Positions 1-5,976 of a stretch of 6,200 nt of DNA are shown here, one piece after another. The position numbers and the translations under genes are program-made. How positions within the stretch are numbered: the stretch's first letter is position 1; every line of letters begins with the position of its first letter. This DNA comes from UBA11386 sp035286785. GTDB lineage: Bacteria; Planctomycetota; Planctomycetia; Pirellulales; Thermoguttaceae. The notes beneath the pieces were generated by a model, which saw only the letters and a list, made by a program, of their open reading frames with translations, made no database searches and had not been told where the DNA came from. The stretch lies in assembly GCA_035286785.1 (NCBI GenBank), contig DATECS010000445.1, forward strand, positions 1 through 6,200, written 5' to 3'.

Positions 1-2
1 CG

Positions 3-806
3 CTCATGCCCGTCGTGCTCGAACGACTGGGGATCCAACTCCAGAGCGACCTGCTATTGGTCGGTTCCACGCGATCGGTGGGCCGCGGCAACCACGCCGG
101 GTTGCGGTTTTTCCTCGACCATCCGCCGCAAAAAATCGACGCGGGCATTTGCGTCGAGGGCATTCGGCTCGGAAGGCTCAACTTCTTTTCGGTCGGAACG
201 GCCCGCGCCGACGTCACGTGTACCGTGCGCGAGACGAACGAGACCTCGGGAAATTACGGATCAAAAAACGCGATCGTCGCGTTGAACGACATTGTCGGCC
301 GGATTCTCGGAATCGCGACGCCAAGCCAACCTTATACGATGATCCGGCTGGGCAAGCTTCGGGCCGGGGTGGACTACGACGTCGAGCCCGACCAGGCCAA
401 ACTGGGCCTCGAGATCATCAGCCACTCGGACGAGATGATCGAGCAGATATGTAGTCAGATTCGCGACATTGTGGGCGAGGCCTCGGCCCAGCACGCGGTC
501 GACGCCGCGCTGGACGTTTTCTTCTCGACCAAGGCGGGCGGCGTTCCTTTTTCCCATCCGCTCGTCAAAGCGGTCCTCGACGTGATGGAACAACTCGGCA
601 TTGAACCGGACCAGAGCCACGCCCCGTCGGAATTGTCCGAGCTGATTGCCCGCGGCATCCCCAGCGTGACCCTGGGAATCACCTACGGCAAACGGGGAAG
701 CCAGCAGGAACCCGACCACGTCCACATCGGCCCGCTGTTGACGGGCGTGGCCCAGTTGGTCGGCGCGGTGCTGGCCATTGATTCGGGGGTGTGCGATGCA
801 TCCTGA
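3..806 (+). CDS. M20/peptidase-T-like metallohydrolase homologue, 5' partial, probably lacking catalytic Glu pair
   Basis: The reading frame is open to the left edge, so the N-terminal catalytic half lies outside the window; the Met at base 6 is probably internal. Residue numbers count from that Met. The C-terminal half keeps an M20 layout. A strand-helix segment ending in NHAGLRFFLD (29-38) is followed by the EGIRLGRLNFFSVGTARADV stretch (51-70), which matches the entry to the dimerisation domain of peptidase-T-like proteins. Near the end, SELSELIARGIPSVTLGI (208-225) corresponds to the usual STDAN..ARGIPAVTLGI block, and H238/H240 are candidates for the last metal ligand. Where the family has ATVGEEGLG, this protein reads GSTRSVGRG (20-28), so the metal-bridging and general-base Glu pair seems absent. 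The dimerisation-domain GGHS is also replaced by NETS (78-81). It may be a non-hydrolytic paralogue or act on an unusual substrate. The stop lies inside gpgS, which suggests co-transcription. Family assignment is fairly sure; loss of activity is inferred from alignment by memory. Confidence 0.75.
   Translation, partial: LMPVVLERLGIQLQSDLLLVGSTRSVGRGNHAGLRFFLDHPPQKIDAGICVEGIRLGRLNFFSVGTARADVTCTVRETNETSGNYGSKNAIVALNDIVGRILGIATPSQPYTMIRLGKLRAGVDYDVEPDQAKLGLEIISHSDEMIEQICSQIRDIVGEASAQHAVDAALDVFFSTKAGGVPFSHPLVKAVLDVMEQLGIEPDQSHAPSELSELIARGIPSVTLGITYGKRGSQQEPDHVHIGPLLTGVAQLVGAVLAIDSGVCDAS
785..789 (+). promoter_or_regulatory. Weak Shine-Dalgarno-like G-run before gpgS
   Basis: Five consecutive G bases end 6 bases before the ATG at 796, inside the last codons of the upstream gene. 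The spacing suits a ribosome binding site, though the match to GGAGG is imperfect. It favours the ATG at 796 over the in-frame ATG at 778. Confidence 0.35.
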
Positions 807-1821
807 AACCATCCATCACGAACCGTCCGCCGCGGCGGCCGTCGACACGAGCCAGTGGCTCGCCTCGCGGACGTTCCATCACTCGAATTTTTGGGACATC
901 AAGTGGCTGGTCGAGGAGAAGCAGCGTCAGGGGCTGACGGTGTCGCTGTGCCTGCCGACGCTGAACGAAGAGGCCACCATCGGCCAGGAGATCGTCATCC
1001 TCAAGGCCGAACTGGCCGACCGCTATCCGTTGCTGGACGAGATCGCCGTGGTCGACTCGGGCAGCACGGACCGGACGTGCGAGATCGCGGCCGGCTTCGG
1101 GGCGGACGTTTACATCGCGTCGGACCACCTGGTCGAGTGCGGCGCCCACCGCGGCAAGGGCGAAAACCTCTGGAAGGCGCTCTATCTGCTCCGCGGCGAC
1201 ATCATCGTTTACGTCGACACCGACATCAAGAACATCCATCCGCGGTTCGTCTACGGGTTGGTCGGCCCGTTGATCCAAAATCCCGAAATTCAGTACGTCA
1301 AGGCGTTTTACGACCGGCCGATCGCCTACTCGGGCGGCTTGCGGCCCACCGGCGGCGGCCGGGTCACTGAAATCCTGATCCGCCCGTTGTTCAGCCTCTT
1401 CTATCCCGAGCTGGCGGGGATCCTTCAGCCCTTGTCGGGCGAGTACGCGGGGCGGCGGTCGGTGCTCGAGCGGATTCCGTTTCCGGTGGGCTACGGCGTC
1501 GAAACGGCCATGCTGATCGACATTTATCAGCGGCTGGGACTCGGCGCGTTGGCCCAGACCGACCTGGACAGCCGCATCCACCGCAACCAGGACACGATCG
1601 CGCTGGGCCGGATGGCGTTCGGCGTGCTGCGCACCTTCATGTCGCGGTTGCAGCAGGACCAGAAAGTCGTCCTGCAAAACACGCTGCCGAGCATCATGCG
1701 CCAGTTCCAAGTGAGCGACGGCCGCTACGCCCAGGTGGAACACGTCATTGAGGAAGTCGAACGCCAGCCGATCCTCGAAGTCGAGGCGTATCGTCATAAA
1801 TTTCACCCGGAGTCCGCCTGA
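796..1821 (+). CDS. gpgS: Glucosyl-3-phosphoglycerate synthase (GT81)
   Basis: This enzyme transfers glucose from an NDP-glucose donor to 3-phosphoglycerate, giving glucosyl-3-phosphoglycerate, the first committed step to glucosylglycerate, mannosylglucosylglycerate and related solutes. It should be cytoplasmic; no signal peptide or membrane segment is seen. The protein has 341 residues and a GT-A fold. Motifs in order: PTLNEE (54-59), VVDSGSTDRT (85-94), RGKGENLW (119-126), the metal-binding DTD (141-143), RPTGGGRVTE (183-192), LQPLSGEYA (210-218), GYGVE (232-236) and H262-R-N. These match the mycobacterial GpgS block for block, including PALDEE, DSGSTD, RPGKGEALW, a DSD, GATGGGRVTE, LQPLGGEYA and GYGVE. 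H262 is the likely second metal ligand. The ATG at 796 is chosen because a G-run precedes it and because 778 would lengthen the overlap with the upstream gene; the overlap with that gene's stop is 11 bases. About 60 C-terminal residues after the core look helical. Identity is very secure; donor preference (UDP-, ADP- or GDP-glucose) is not visible. Confidence 0.95.
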   Translation: MHPETIHHEPSAAAAVDTSQWLASRTFHHSNFWDIKWLVEEKQRQGLTVSLCLPTLNEEATIGQEIVILKAELADRYPLLDEIAVVDSGSTDRTCEIAAGFGADVYIASDHLVECGAHRGKGENLWKALYLLRGDIIVYVDTDIKNIHPRFVYGLVGPLIQNPEIQYVKAFYDRPIAYSGGLRPTGGGRVTEILIRPLFSLFYPELAGILQPLSGEYAGRRSVLERIPFPVGYGVETAMLIDIYQRLGLGALAQTDLDSRIHRNQDTIALGRMAFGVLRTFMSRLQQDQKVVLQNTLPSIMRQFQVSDGRYAQVEHVIEEVERQPILEVEAYRHKFHPESA

Positions 1822-1837
1822 AGCCGAGACGTTGAAT

Positions 1838-2002
1838 AAACCACGGAGGCACGGAGGTCACGGAGACGATTTGTTGTCGAAACATCGGAGGTCAGGCTAT
1901 TGTGTTTCCCCGCCGGGCTTGCCCCGGTGGGGTATTTTGCTAGGTTTTAGAGCAAGAAAGACGACACGGAAAAGAAAGGCAACCGCCTCCGTGCCGTGGT
2001 TT
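1838..2002. repeat. Imperfect inverted repeat pair bounding a 165-base intergenic segment
   Basis: The left arm (1838-1857) is AAACCACGGAGGCACGGAGG. The right arm (1986-2002), read on the other strand, is AAACCACGGCACGGAGG, identical apart from loss of three bases. The left arm also begins a short direct repeat of CACGGAG (1842, 1850 and 1859). The segment between the arms contains a GC-rich hairpin at 1908-1932 and no plausible gene. Motifs of this kind recur, to my recollection, in planctomycete intergenic DNA. It could be a small dispersed repeat or a non-autonomous mobile element. A clear target-site duplication was not found; only GAAT occurs near both ends. It ends 25 bases before the next start codon and so forms most of the leader of the downstream gene. 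Confidence 0.6.
1908..1938 (+). terminator. Terminator-like hairpin downstream of gpgS
   Basis: CCCCGCCGGG (1908-1917) pairs with CCCGGTGGGG (1923-1932) in a ten-pair stem with one G-U pair and a five-base loop CTTGC. It is followed by TATTTT (1933-1938), a short and interrupted T-tract. It lies 86 bases past the gpgS stop and could end or weaken transcription into the next gene. An alternative is a dispersed palindrome with no termination role, since similar sequences seem common in planctomycetes. No clear promoter was recognised between here and 2028. Confidence 0.45.
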
Positions 2003-2027
2003 TTCCGAATCCGTCCGCGAGTTTGCC

Positions 2028-3572
2028 ATGAATCTGGCCATCATTCACTATCACCTGAATCGCGGCGGGGTGGCGCGGGTGATTGAGAATCAACTGCTCG
2101 CCTTGGACGCCGTGCTCGATCCGGCGGACCCGTGGCACGCGGCTATTCTCCACGGCGGGCGCAAGGAAGGGTGGAACGACGGGCTGGCCGGTCGGCTTCG
2201 AGCGATCCGGCTGGAGTTGGCCGTCGTGCCGGGGCTTGAATACGACGAGCCGAGGGCCGCCGAGAATGCGCCGCCCGACGAGGGATCGCGGCTGTTGCTC
2301 GAACTGACCGACGCGATTGGCCGGCTTGGCTTCACGCCCGGCGAGACCGTCGTGCAGATCCACAATCATTCGCTGGGCAAAAACGTCGCGCTTTCCGCGA
2401 GCGTCGGAGCGTTGGCCGCCTCGGGCTACAACCTGCTGCTGCAAATCCACGACTTCGCCGAGGATTTCCGCCCGGCCAACTACCGGCGCGTGGCGTCGCT
2501 GGGCGCCGAGACGTTGTATCCCCAGGCGGCCGGCATTCACTACGCGGTGCTCAACGGGCGCGACCACGCGATGCTGCTTGCGGCGGGCGTGGCCGACGAG
2601 CGTCTTCACTTCTTGCCGAATCCCGTGTGCCCCGGCGGCGCACTGCCCGATCGGGCCGTGGCCCGCGCGAAGCTCGAGACGATTTTCGGGGTGGGTCCCG
2701 GCCGGCGGTTTTTGCTTTATCCGGTGCGGGCGATCCGGCGAAAGAACGTGGGCGAGGCTTTGCTGGTGGGAGTGCTTTCGCCGCCGGGGACGGTGGTTGG
2801 CGTGACGTTGGCGCCGTTGAATCCGGCGGAGCGGCCGGTTTACGCGGAGTGGAAGGACGCGGCCGCGGAGCTGGAGCTGCCGTGCCGCTTCGAGGTGGGC
2901 GGGGCCGGCGCGTTGACGATCGCTGAGAACCTGGCGGCTTCCGACACGCTGATGACCACGAGCGTGGCCGAAGGGTTCGGCATGGTTATGCTGGAATCGT
3001 GGCTCACGGGCCGCGCGCTGGTGGGCCGCGATTTGCCGGAGATCACCTCCGACTTCACCGCGGCCGGCCTGCGGCTCGACGGGCTGTGGAAACGGCTCGA
3101 CGCGCCGCTTGCCTGGGTCGGACGCGAACGATTTGCCGACGCGGCGCGCGCCGCCTATCGCCGCGCGATGGCCGTGTTCGACCGGCCGTTGCCGACGGGC
3201 TGGGAGGACGCCTTGCGCGACAAAATGAGCAACGGCGCGGTCGATTTCGCCGATCTCGACGAAGCGATGCAGCGGGACGTGCTCGGCCGCGTCGCCGGGT
3301 CGCCCGAGGACCGGCGGGAGGTCTTCGCGCGCAATCCGGGCCTGGAGGAGACGCTCGCGGTCGATCGCTCGTCGTCGGCCGCGACCATCGAACGGAACGC
3401 GCGCGTGGTCGAGCGCCGGTTTGGGCCCGTGCCCAGCGGGCGGCGTCTGGCGGAACTGCTTGCGCGCGTCGCCGGGTCGCCGCGCGGCGGCCCGGCGGCG
3501 CGGTTGGCCCGGCACGAGCGGATTTTGGACGCCTTGCTCGATCCTCGGCGTTTTCGGATGATTCGAACGTAA
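2028..3572 (+). CDS. GT4-type glycosyltransferase with an inserted C-terminal region
   Basis: A retaining GT-B glycosyltransferase of 514 residues, presumably cytoplasmic, with no signal peptide or membrane segment. The N-terminal acceptor domain begins with MNLAIIHYHLNRGGVARV, where the GGV loop (13-15) is typical of GT4. QIHNHSLGKN (110-119) and QIHDFAEDFRP (139-149) are likely active-site segments, and LPNPV (196-200) marks the interdomain link. The donor domain has YPVRAIRRKN (231-240), the probable phosphate-binding Arg/Lys stretch, and the E-x7-E motif E315-GFGMVML-E323. After about residue 380 there is an extra stretch of roughly 70 residues. The normal GT-B closing helix (NARVVERRFG, 457-466) then appears. 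RVAGSP occurs twice, at 421 and 480. No Shine-Dalgarno site precedes the ATG, but the start is natural for the fold. The gene follows gpgS by 206 bases and precedes a HAD gene by 38 bases. A plausible role is adding a sugar to glucosyl-3-phosphoglycerate or its derivative, as MggA does. Donor and acceptor cannot be read from the sequence. Confidence 0.85.
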   Translation: MNLAIIHYHLNRGGVARVIENQLLALDAVLDPADPWHAAILHGGRKEGWNDGLAGRLRAIRLELAVVPGLEYDEPRAAENAPPDEGSRLLLELTDAIGRLGFTPGETVVQIHNHSLGKNVALSASVGALAASGYNLLLQIHDFAEDFRPANYRRVASLGAETLYPQAAGIHYAVLNGRDHAMLLAAGVADERLHFLPNPVCPGGALPDRAVARAKLETIFGVGPGRRFLLYPVRAIRRKNVGEALLVGVLSPPGTVVGVTLAPLNPAERPVYAEWKDAAAELELPCRFEVGGAGALTIAENLAASDTLMTTSVAEGFGMVMLESWLTGRALVGRDLPEITSDFTAAGLRLDGLWKRLDAPLAWVGRERFADAARAAYRRAMAVFDRPLPTGWEDALRDKMSNGAVDFADLDEAMQRDVLGRVAGSPEDRREVFARNPGLEETLAVDRSSSAATIERNARVVERRFGPVPSGRRLAELLARVAGSPRGGPAARLARHERILDALLDPRRFRMIRT

Positions 3573-3595
3573 AAAGAGACGAAGGGTGAGTATCC

Positions 3596-3602
3596 AGGGG
3601 AG
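3596..3602 (+). promoter_or_regulatory. Ribosome binding site of the HAD hydrolase gene
   Basis: AGGGGAG ends 8 bases before the ATG at 3611 and is the best Shine-Dalgarno-like site in the window. It supports that start. The 38-base gap to the preceding stop suggests that the two genes share a transcript. Confidence 0.55.
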
Positions 3603-3610
3603 TAATCGGC

Positions 3611-4495
3611 ATGGCAAACGCGATAGACATTTTTCGACAACTGGCCAAGCCGCTCGATCCGGAGCCGACGGGCGCGGAGCCCAGTCTGCGCCGGCTCGAG
3701 GGGATTCGGGTCGTGCTGTTCGATCTTTATGGGACGTTGTTGGTCAGCGGCAGCGGCGAGGTCGGCATCGCGGCCGCGGCGAGCGACACGGCGGCGGCCG
3801 AGGCGTTTGCGGCCGTGGGACTTGAAACCGCCGTGCCCTCGGTGAAGATCACGCAATGCCTGTTCGACACGATTCTCGCGATGCACGACGAGTTGCGGGC
3901 CGCCGGCCGCGATTGGCCCGAGGTGGACATTCGCGTGGTGTGGCCGCGGGTGTTGGCCGCGCTGGCGTCGGAAGGCGGCGTGGACCCGGCGGCGTGTGAA
4001 AAAGTGGACGTCGCGCGGCTGGCCGTCGAGTACGAGGCGCGGGCGAATACCGCGTGGCTGATGCCCGGCGCGGCGGAATGCCTGGCCGGATTGCGCGCCG
4101 GGGGCCGGGTGTTGGGGATCATCAGCAACGCGCAGTTTTACACGCTCGATCTGATGGAGGCCCTCTTCGGGTTCCGCGCGGAGCCGCTCGGGTTCGACCC
4201 GGCGTTGCAGTTTTATTCCTACCAGCACGGCTGGGGGAAACCGAGCCGGCGGCTGTTCGAGATGGCGGTCCACGAACTGGCCGAGCGGTCGATCCGGCCG
4301 GCGGAAGCCCTCTGCGTGGGCAACGACATGCTCAACGACGTTTTGGCGGCGCGCGATGTGGGCTTTCGCACGGCCCTGTTCGCCGGCGACGCCCGCAGCC
4401 TGCGACTCCGAGAGGACGACCCCCAGGTGAAGGAAGTCAAGCCCGACCTGATTTTGACCCGACTTGGCCAGTTATTGGAGTGTATTATTTATTGA
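3611..4495 (+). CDS. HAD-superfamily hydrolase, candidate sugar-phosphoglycerate phosphatase
   Basis: A 294-residue soluble protein with all four HAD motifs. Motif I is FDLYGT (37-42) with the nucleophile D38. Motif II is ISNAQ (171-175) with S172. Motif III is the Lys in WGKPS (K210). Motif IV is GNDMLND (237-243) with D239 and D243. Residues of about 60-150 form the helical cap between motifs I and II, so this is a C1-cap enzyme. Motif I has Tyr (Y40) where most HAD phosphatases have the general acid/base Asp; DxYGT is best known from 2-haloacid dehalogenases but also occurs in poorly characterised HAD proteins. The location between two GT4 genes and downstream of gpgS makes a solute-pathway phosphatase the best guess. 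It would remove the 3-phosphate from glucosyl- or mannosylglucosyl-3-phosphoglycerate, the step MggB performs in Rhodopirellula. Family membership is firm; the substrate is inferred from neighbours only. Confidence 0.85.
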   Translation: MANAIDIFRQLAKPLDPEPTGAEPSLRRLEGIRVVLFDLYGTLLVSGSGEVGIAAAASDTAAAEAFAAVGLETAVPSVKITQCLFDTILAMHDELRAAGRDWPEVDIRVVWPRVLAALASEGGVDPAACEKVDVARLAVEYEARANTAWLMPGAAECLAGLRAGGRVLGIISNAQFYTLDLMEALFGFRAEPLGFDPALQFYSYQHGWGKPSRRLFEMAVHELAERSIRPAEALCVGNDMLNDVLAARDVGFRTALFAGDARSLRLREDDPQVKEVKPDLILTRLGQLLECIIY

Positions 4496-4530
4496 CGGCA
4501 GGGTGGCCGTGATAGGTTGCGACATGGAAG

Positions 4531-4608
4531 AAACCGAGCCGCGACCGTAAGGGAGCGGTTGCCGGCGTCACGAGCCACTACCGCTCCCTTACGGTCGCGG
4601 CTCGGTTT
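4531..4608. repeat. Perfect 29-bp palindrome with a 20-base spacer (REP-like)
   Basis: The arm at 4531-4559 (starting AAACCGAGCCGCGACC) is the exact reverse complement of 4580-4608, separated by 20 bases. The transcript would form a very stable hairpin. No T-run follows, so it is not a standard intrinsic terminator. The core GAGCCGCGACCGTAAGGGAG resembles dispersed planctomycete palindromes as I recall them, which would make it a REP/BIME-type element. It lies 35 bases past the HAD stop and 84 bases before the next start, and could limit read-through or protect the upstream mRNA end. Confidence 0.8.
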
Positions 4609-4626
4609 GTGGTCGCGGCTTGGTTT
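4593..4626 (+). repeat. Partial tandem duplication of the palindrome's right end
   Basis: GGTCGCGGCTCGGTTT (4593-4608) is followed at once by GGTCGCGGCTTGGTTT (4611-4626), 15 of 16 bases the same, with an 18-base period. The second copy looks like a decayed duplicate of the outer part of the palindrome arm. Confidence 0.6.
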
Positions 4627-4676
4627 ATGCGAACATGCCGGCAATCATGTCCGACCCGTCGTGTTGTTTTTCTAAC

Positions 4677-4680
4677 GGAG
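4677..4680 (+). promoter_or_regulatory. Possible ribosome binding site that selects the GTG start at 4693
   Basis: GGAG (within ACGGAGAA) ends 12 bases before the GTG at 4693. The spacing is somewhat long. It supports starting the protein at 4693, where the coding match to GT4 enzymes begins, rather than at the in-frame ATG at 4609, which lies next to the palindrome. Confidence 0.4.
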
Positions 4681-4692
4681 AACTCAAAGACC

Positions 4693-5976
4693 GTGGCCTG
4701 TAACATCGGTTTTGTCTCGACCCGATTCGCCGGCACCGACGGGGTGTCGTTGGAAAGCGCCAAGTGGGCGCAGATTCTCTGGGACCACCAGCACGTGAGC
4801 CATTGGTACGCCGGGCGGTTGGACCGCGATCCGGCGGTGAGCATGTTGGTGCCGGAGGCGTATTTTTACGACCGCGACAACGTGTGGATCAACGAGCGGG
4901 CGTTCGGCACGCGGCGGCGCTCGCCGGAGATGACGCGGAAGATCTATCAGGTGGCCGATTACCTGAAGGGCACGCTTTACGATTTCGTCGACGCCTTCAG
5001 GATCGAGATTCTCATCGCCGAAAACGTGCTGTGTCTGCCGATGCATATTCCGCTGGGCGTGGCGCTGGCCCATTTCATCGCCGAAACCGAGATGCCCACC
5101 ATCGCGCATCACCACGATTTCTACTGGGAGCGGACGCGATTCACGGTCAATTCGGTGGGCGATTTTCTGACGATGGCCTTCCCGCCGGGCCTGCCGTCGA
5201 TCCAGCACGTGACGATCAACTCGTTCGCGCAAAACAATTTGTCGCACCGCGAGGGCGCCTCGTCGGTGCTCATTCCCAATGTGCTCGACTTTGAAAATCC
5301 CCCGCCCGACGCGACGGACGTCCGTGCCGCGTTCCGCGAGCGGATGGGCCTGGCGCCGGACGACATCATGGTGCTTCAGCCGACCCGGGTCGTGCCGCGC
5401 AAGGGGATCGAACATTCGATCGCGCTGGTGGCCCAACTCAAGGACCCGCGGTGCAAACTGGTCGTGTCGCACGAGTCGGGCGACGAGGGGCCGGATTATC
5501 AGCGCGCGCTGGCCGAGCTGGCCGAGGCCTCCGGCGTCGATCTGCGGTTCGTCCACGCGCACGTCGCGCCGTCGGGCGAGCCGGGCGAGTCGGGTGAGTT
5601 GCGCACCGCCGTGCTGCCCAGTCCCGCGCTGGGCGAAGTCTACGCGGCGGCCGACCTGATCACGTATCCGAGCCTCTATGAGGGTTTCGGCAACGCGCTG
5701 CTCGAGGCGTTTTATTATCGGAAGCCGGTGGTGGTCAATCGCTACTCGATCTTCATTGCGGACATCGAGCCCAAGGGGTTCAAGGTGATCGCGATGGACG
5801 GATTCCTCACGCGCGGCGTGTTGGACCACGTCCGCAAGGTGATCGCCGACGAAGCGTATCGGAAGGAAATGGTCGATTACAACTACGAGCTGGGCAAAGC
5901 GTTTTTCAGCTACAGCGTGTTGCGCCGCCGGCTCCGCACGCTCTTGACGAATTTCACCGGGTTGGATGAAATGTAG
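4693..5976 (+). CDS. GT4-type glycosyltransferase, candidate MGG-pathway mannosyltransferase
   Basis: A 427-residue GT-B glycosyltransferase with no membrane segment. GTG at 4693 is taken as the start because the next residues, ACNIGFVSTRFAGTDGVSLE, are the expected first strand and Gly-rich loop (GTDGVS, 14-19). The 28 extra residues upstream look like translated intergenic DNA. Other motifs are AHHHDFYWER (138-147, likely acceptor or catalytic site), IPNV (194-197, interdomain link) and QPTRVVPRKGIE (229-240, with R232 and K237 as donor-phosphate ligands). The E-x7-E motif is E330-GFGNALL-E338, in ITYPSLYEGFGNALLEA. The closing helix runs at about 398-420. A low-complexity SGEPGESGE loop lies at 294-302. 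The gene stands alone behind a strong palindrome and is followed directly by tandem repeats. With gpgS and a HAD gene nearby it could be the MggA-like enzyme that adds mannose to glucosyl-3-phosphoglycerate. The other GT4 gene is an equal candidate, so no symbol is given. Confidence 0.87.
   Translation: MACNIGFVSTRFAGTDGVSLESAKWAQILWDHQHVSHWYAGRLDRDPAVSMLVPEAYFYDRDNVWINERAFGTRRRSPEMTRKIYQVADYLKGTLYDFVDAFRIEILIAENVLCLPMHIPLGVALAHFIAETEMPTIAHHHDFYWERTRFTVNSVGDFLTMAFPPGLPSIQHVTINSFAQNNLSHREGASSVLIPNVLDFENPPPDATDVRAAFRERMGLAPDDIMVLQPTRVVPRKGIEHSIALVAQLKDPRCKLVVSHESGDEGPDYQRALAELAEASGVDLRFVHAHVAPSGEPGESGELRTAVLPSPALGEVYAAADLITYPSLYEGFGNALLEAFYYRKPVVVNRYSIFIADIEPKGFKVIAMDGFLTRGVLDHVRKVIADEAYRKEMVDYNYELGKAFFSYSVLRRRLRTLLTNFTGLDEM
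5572..5598 (+). repeat. Three tandem 9-bp repeats inside the second GT4 gene
   Basis: TCGGGCGAG, CCGGGCGAG and TCGGGTGAG follow one another in frame and encode SGE-PGE-SGE (residues 294-302). The copies differ by one or two bases. They sit in the donor domain between a strand (LRFVHAH) and the segment leading to ALGEVYAAADL, probably a surface loop. Confidence 0.8.

Noticed and set aside
778..795. ATG at 778 as the gpgS start
   Set aside because: It would add only MIRGCA and deepen the overlap with the upstream gene, while the ATG at 796 has a G-run at suitable spacing. It is not fully excluded.
679..1806. Long open frame on the minus strand opposite gpgS (375 residues)
   Set aside because: The + strand carries an unmistakable GpgS. 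The minus product is rich in Arg, Asp and Gln with no recognisable motif, as expected for an antisense shadow in high-GC DNA.
1947..3617. Long minus-strand frame opposite the first GT4 gene (556 residues)
   Set aside because: It crosses the intergenic repeat and both ends of a well-supported GT4 gene, and its translation is Arg/His/Pro-rich without family features.
4531..4608. Standard rho-independent terminator after the HAD gene
   Set aside because: No T-run follows the right arm, and the arm length and perfection fit a dispersed palindrome better. A termination effect remains possible.
4609..4692. ATG at 4609 as the start of the second GT4 gene
   Set aside because: The 28 extra residues are Arg/Cys-rich with no match to the GT fold and come from DNA adjoining and partly duplicated from the palindrome. 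GTG at 4693 starts right at the first strand.
4684..5829. Long minus-strand frame opposite the second GT4 gene (381 residues)
   Set aside because: Same antisense-shadow pattern; the + strand product has clear GT4 motifs.
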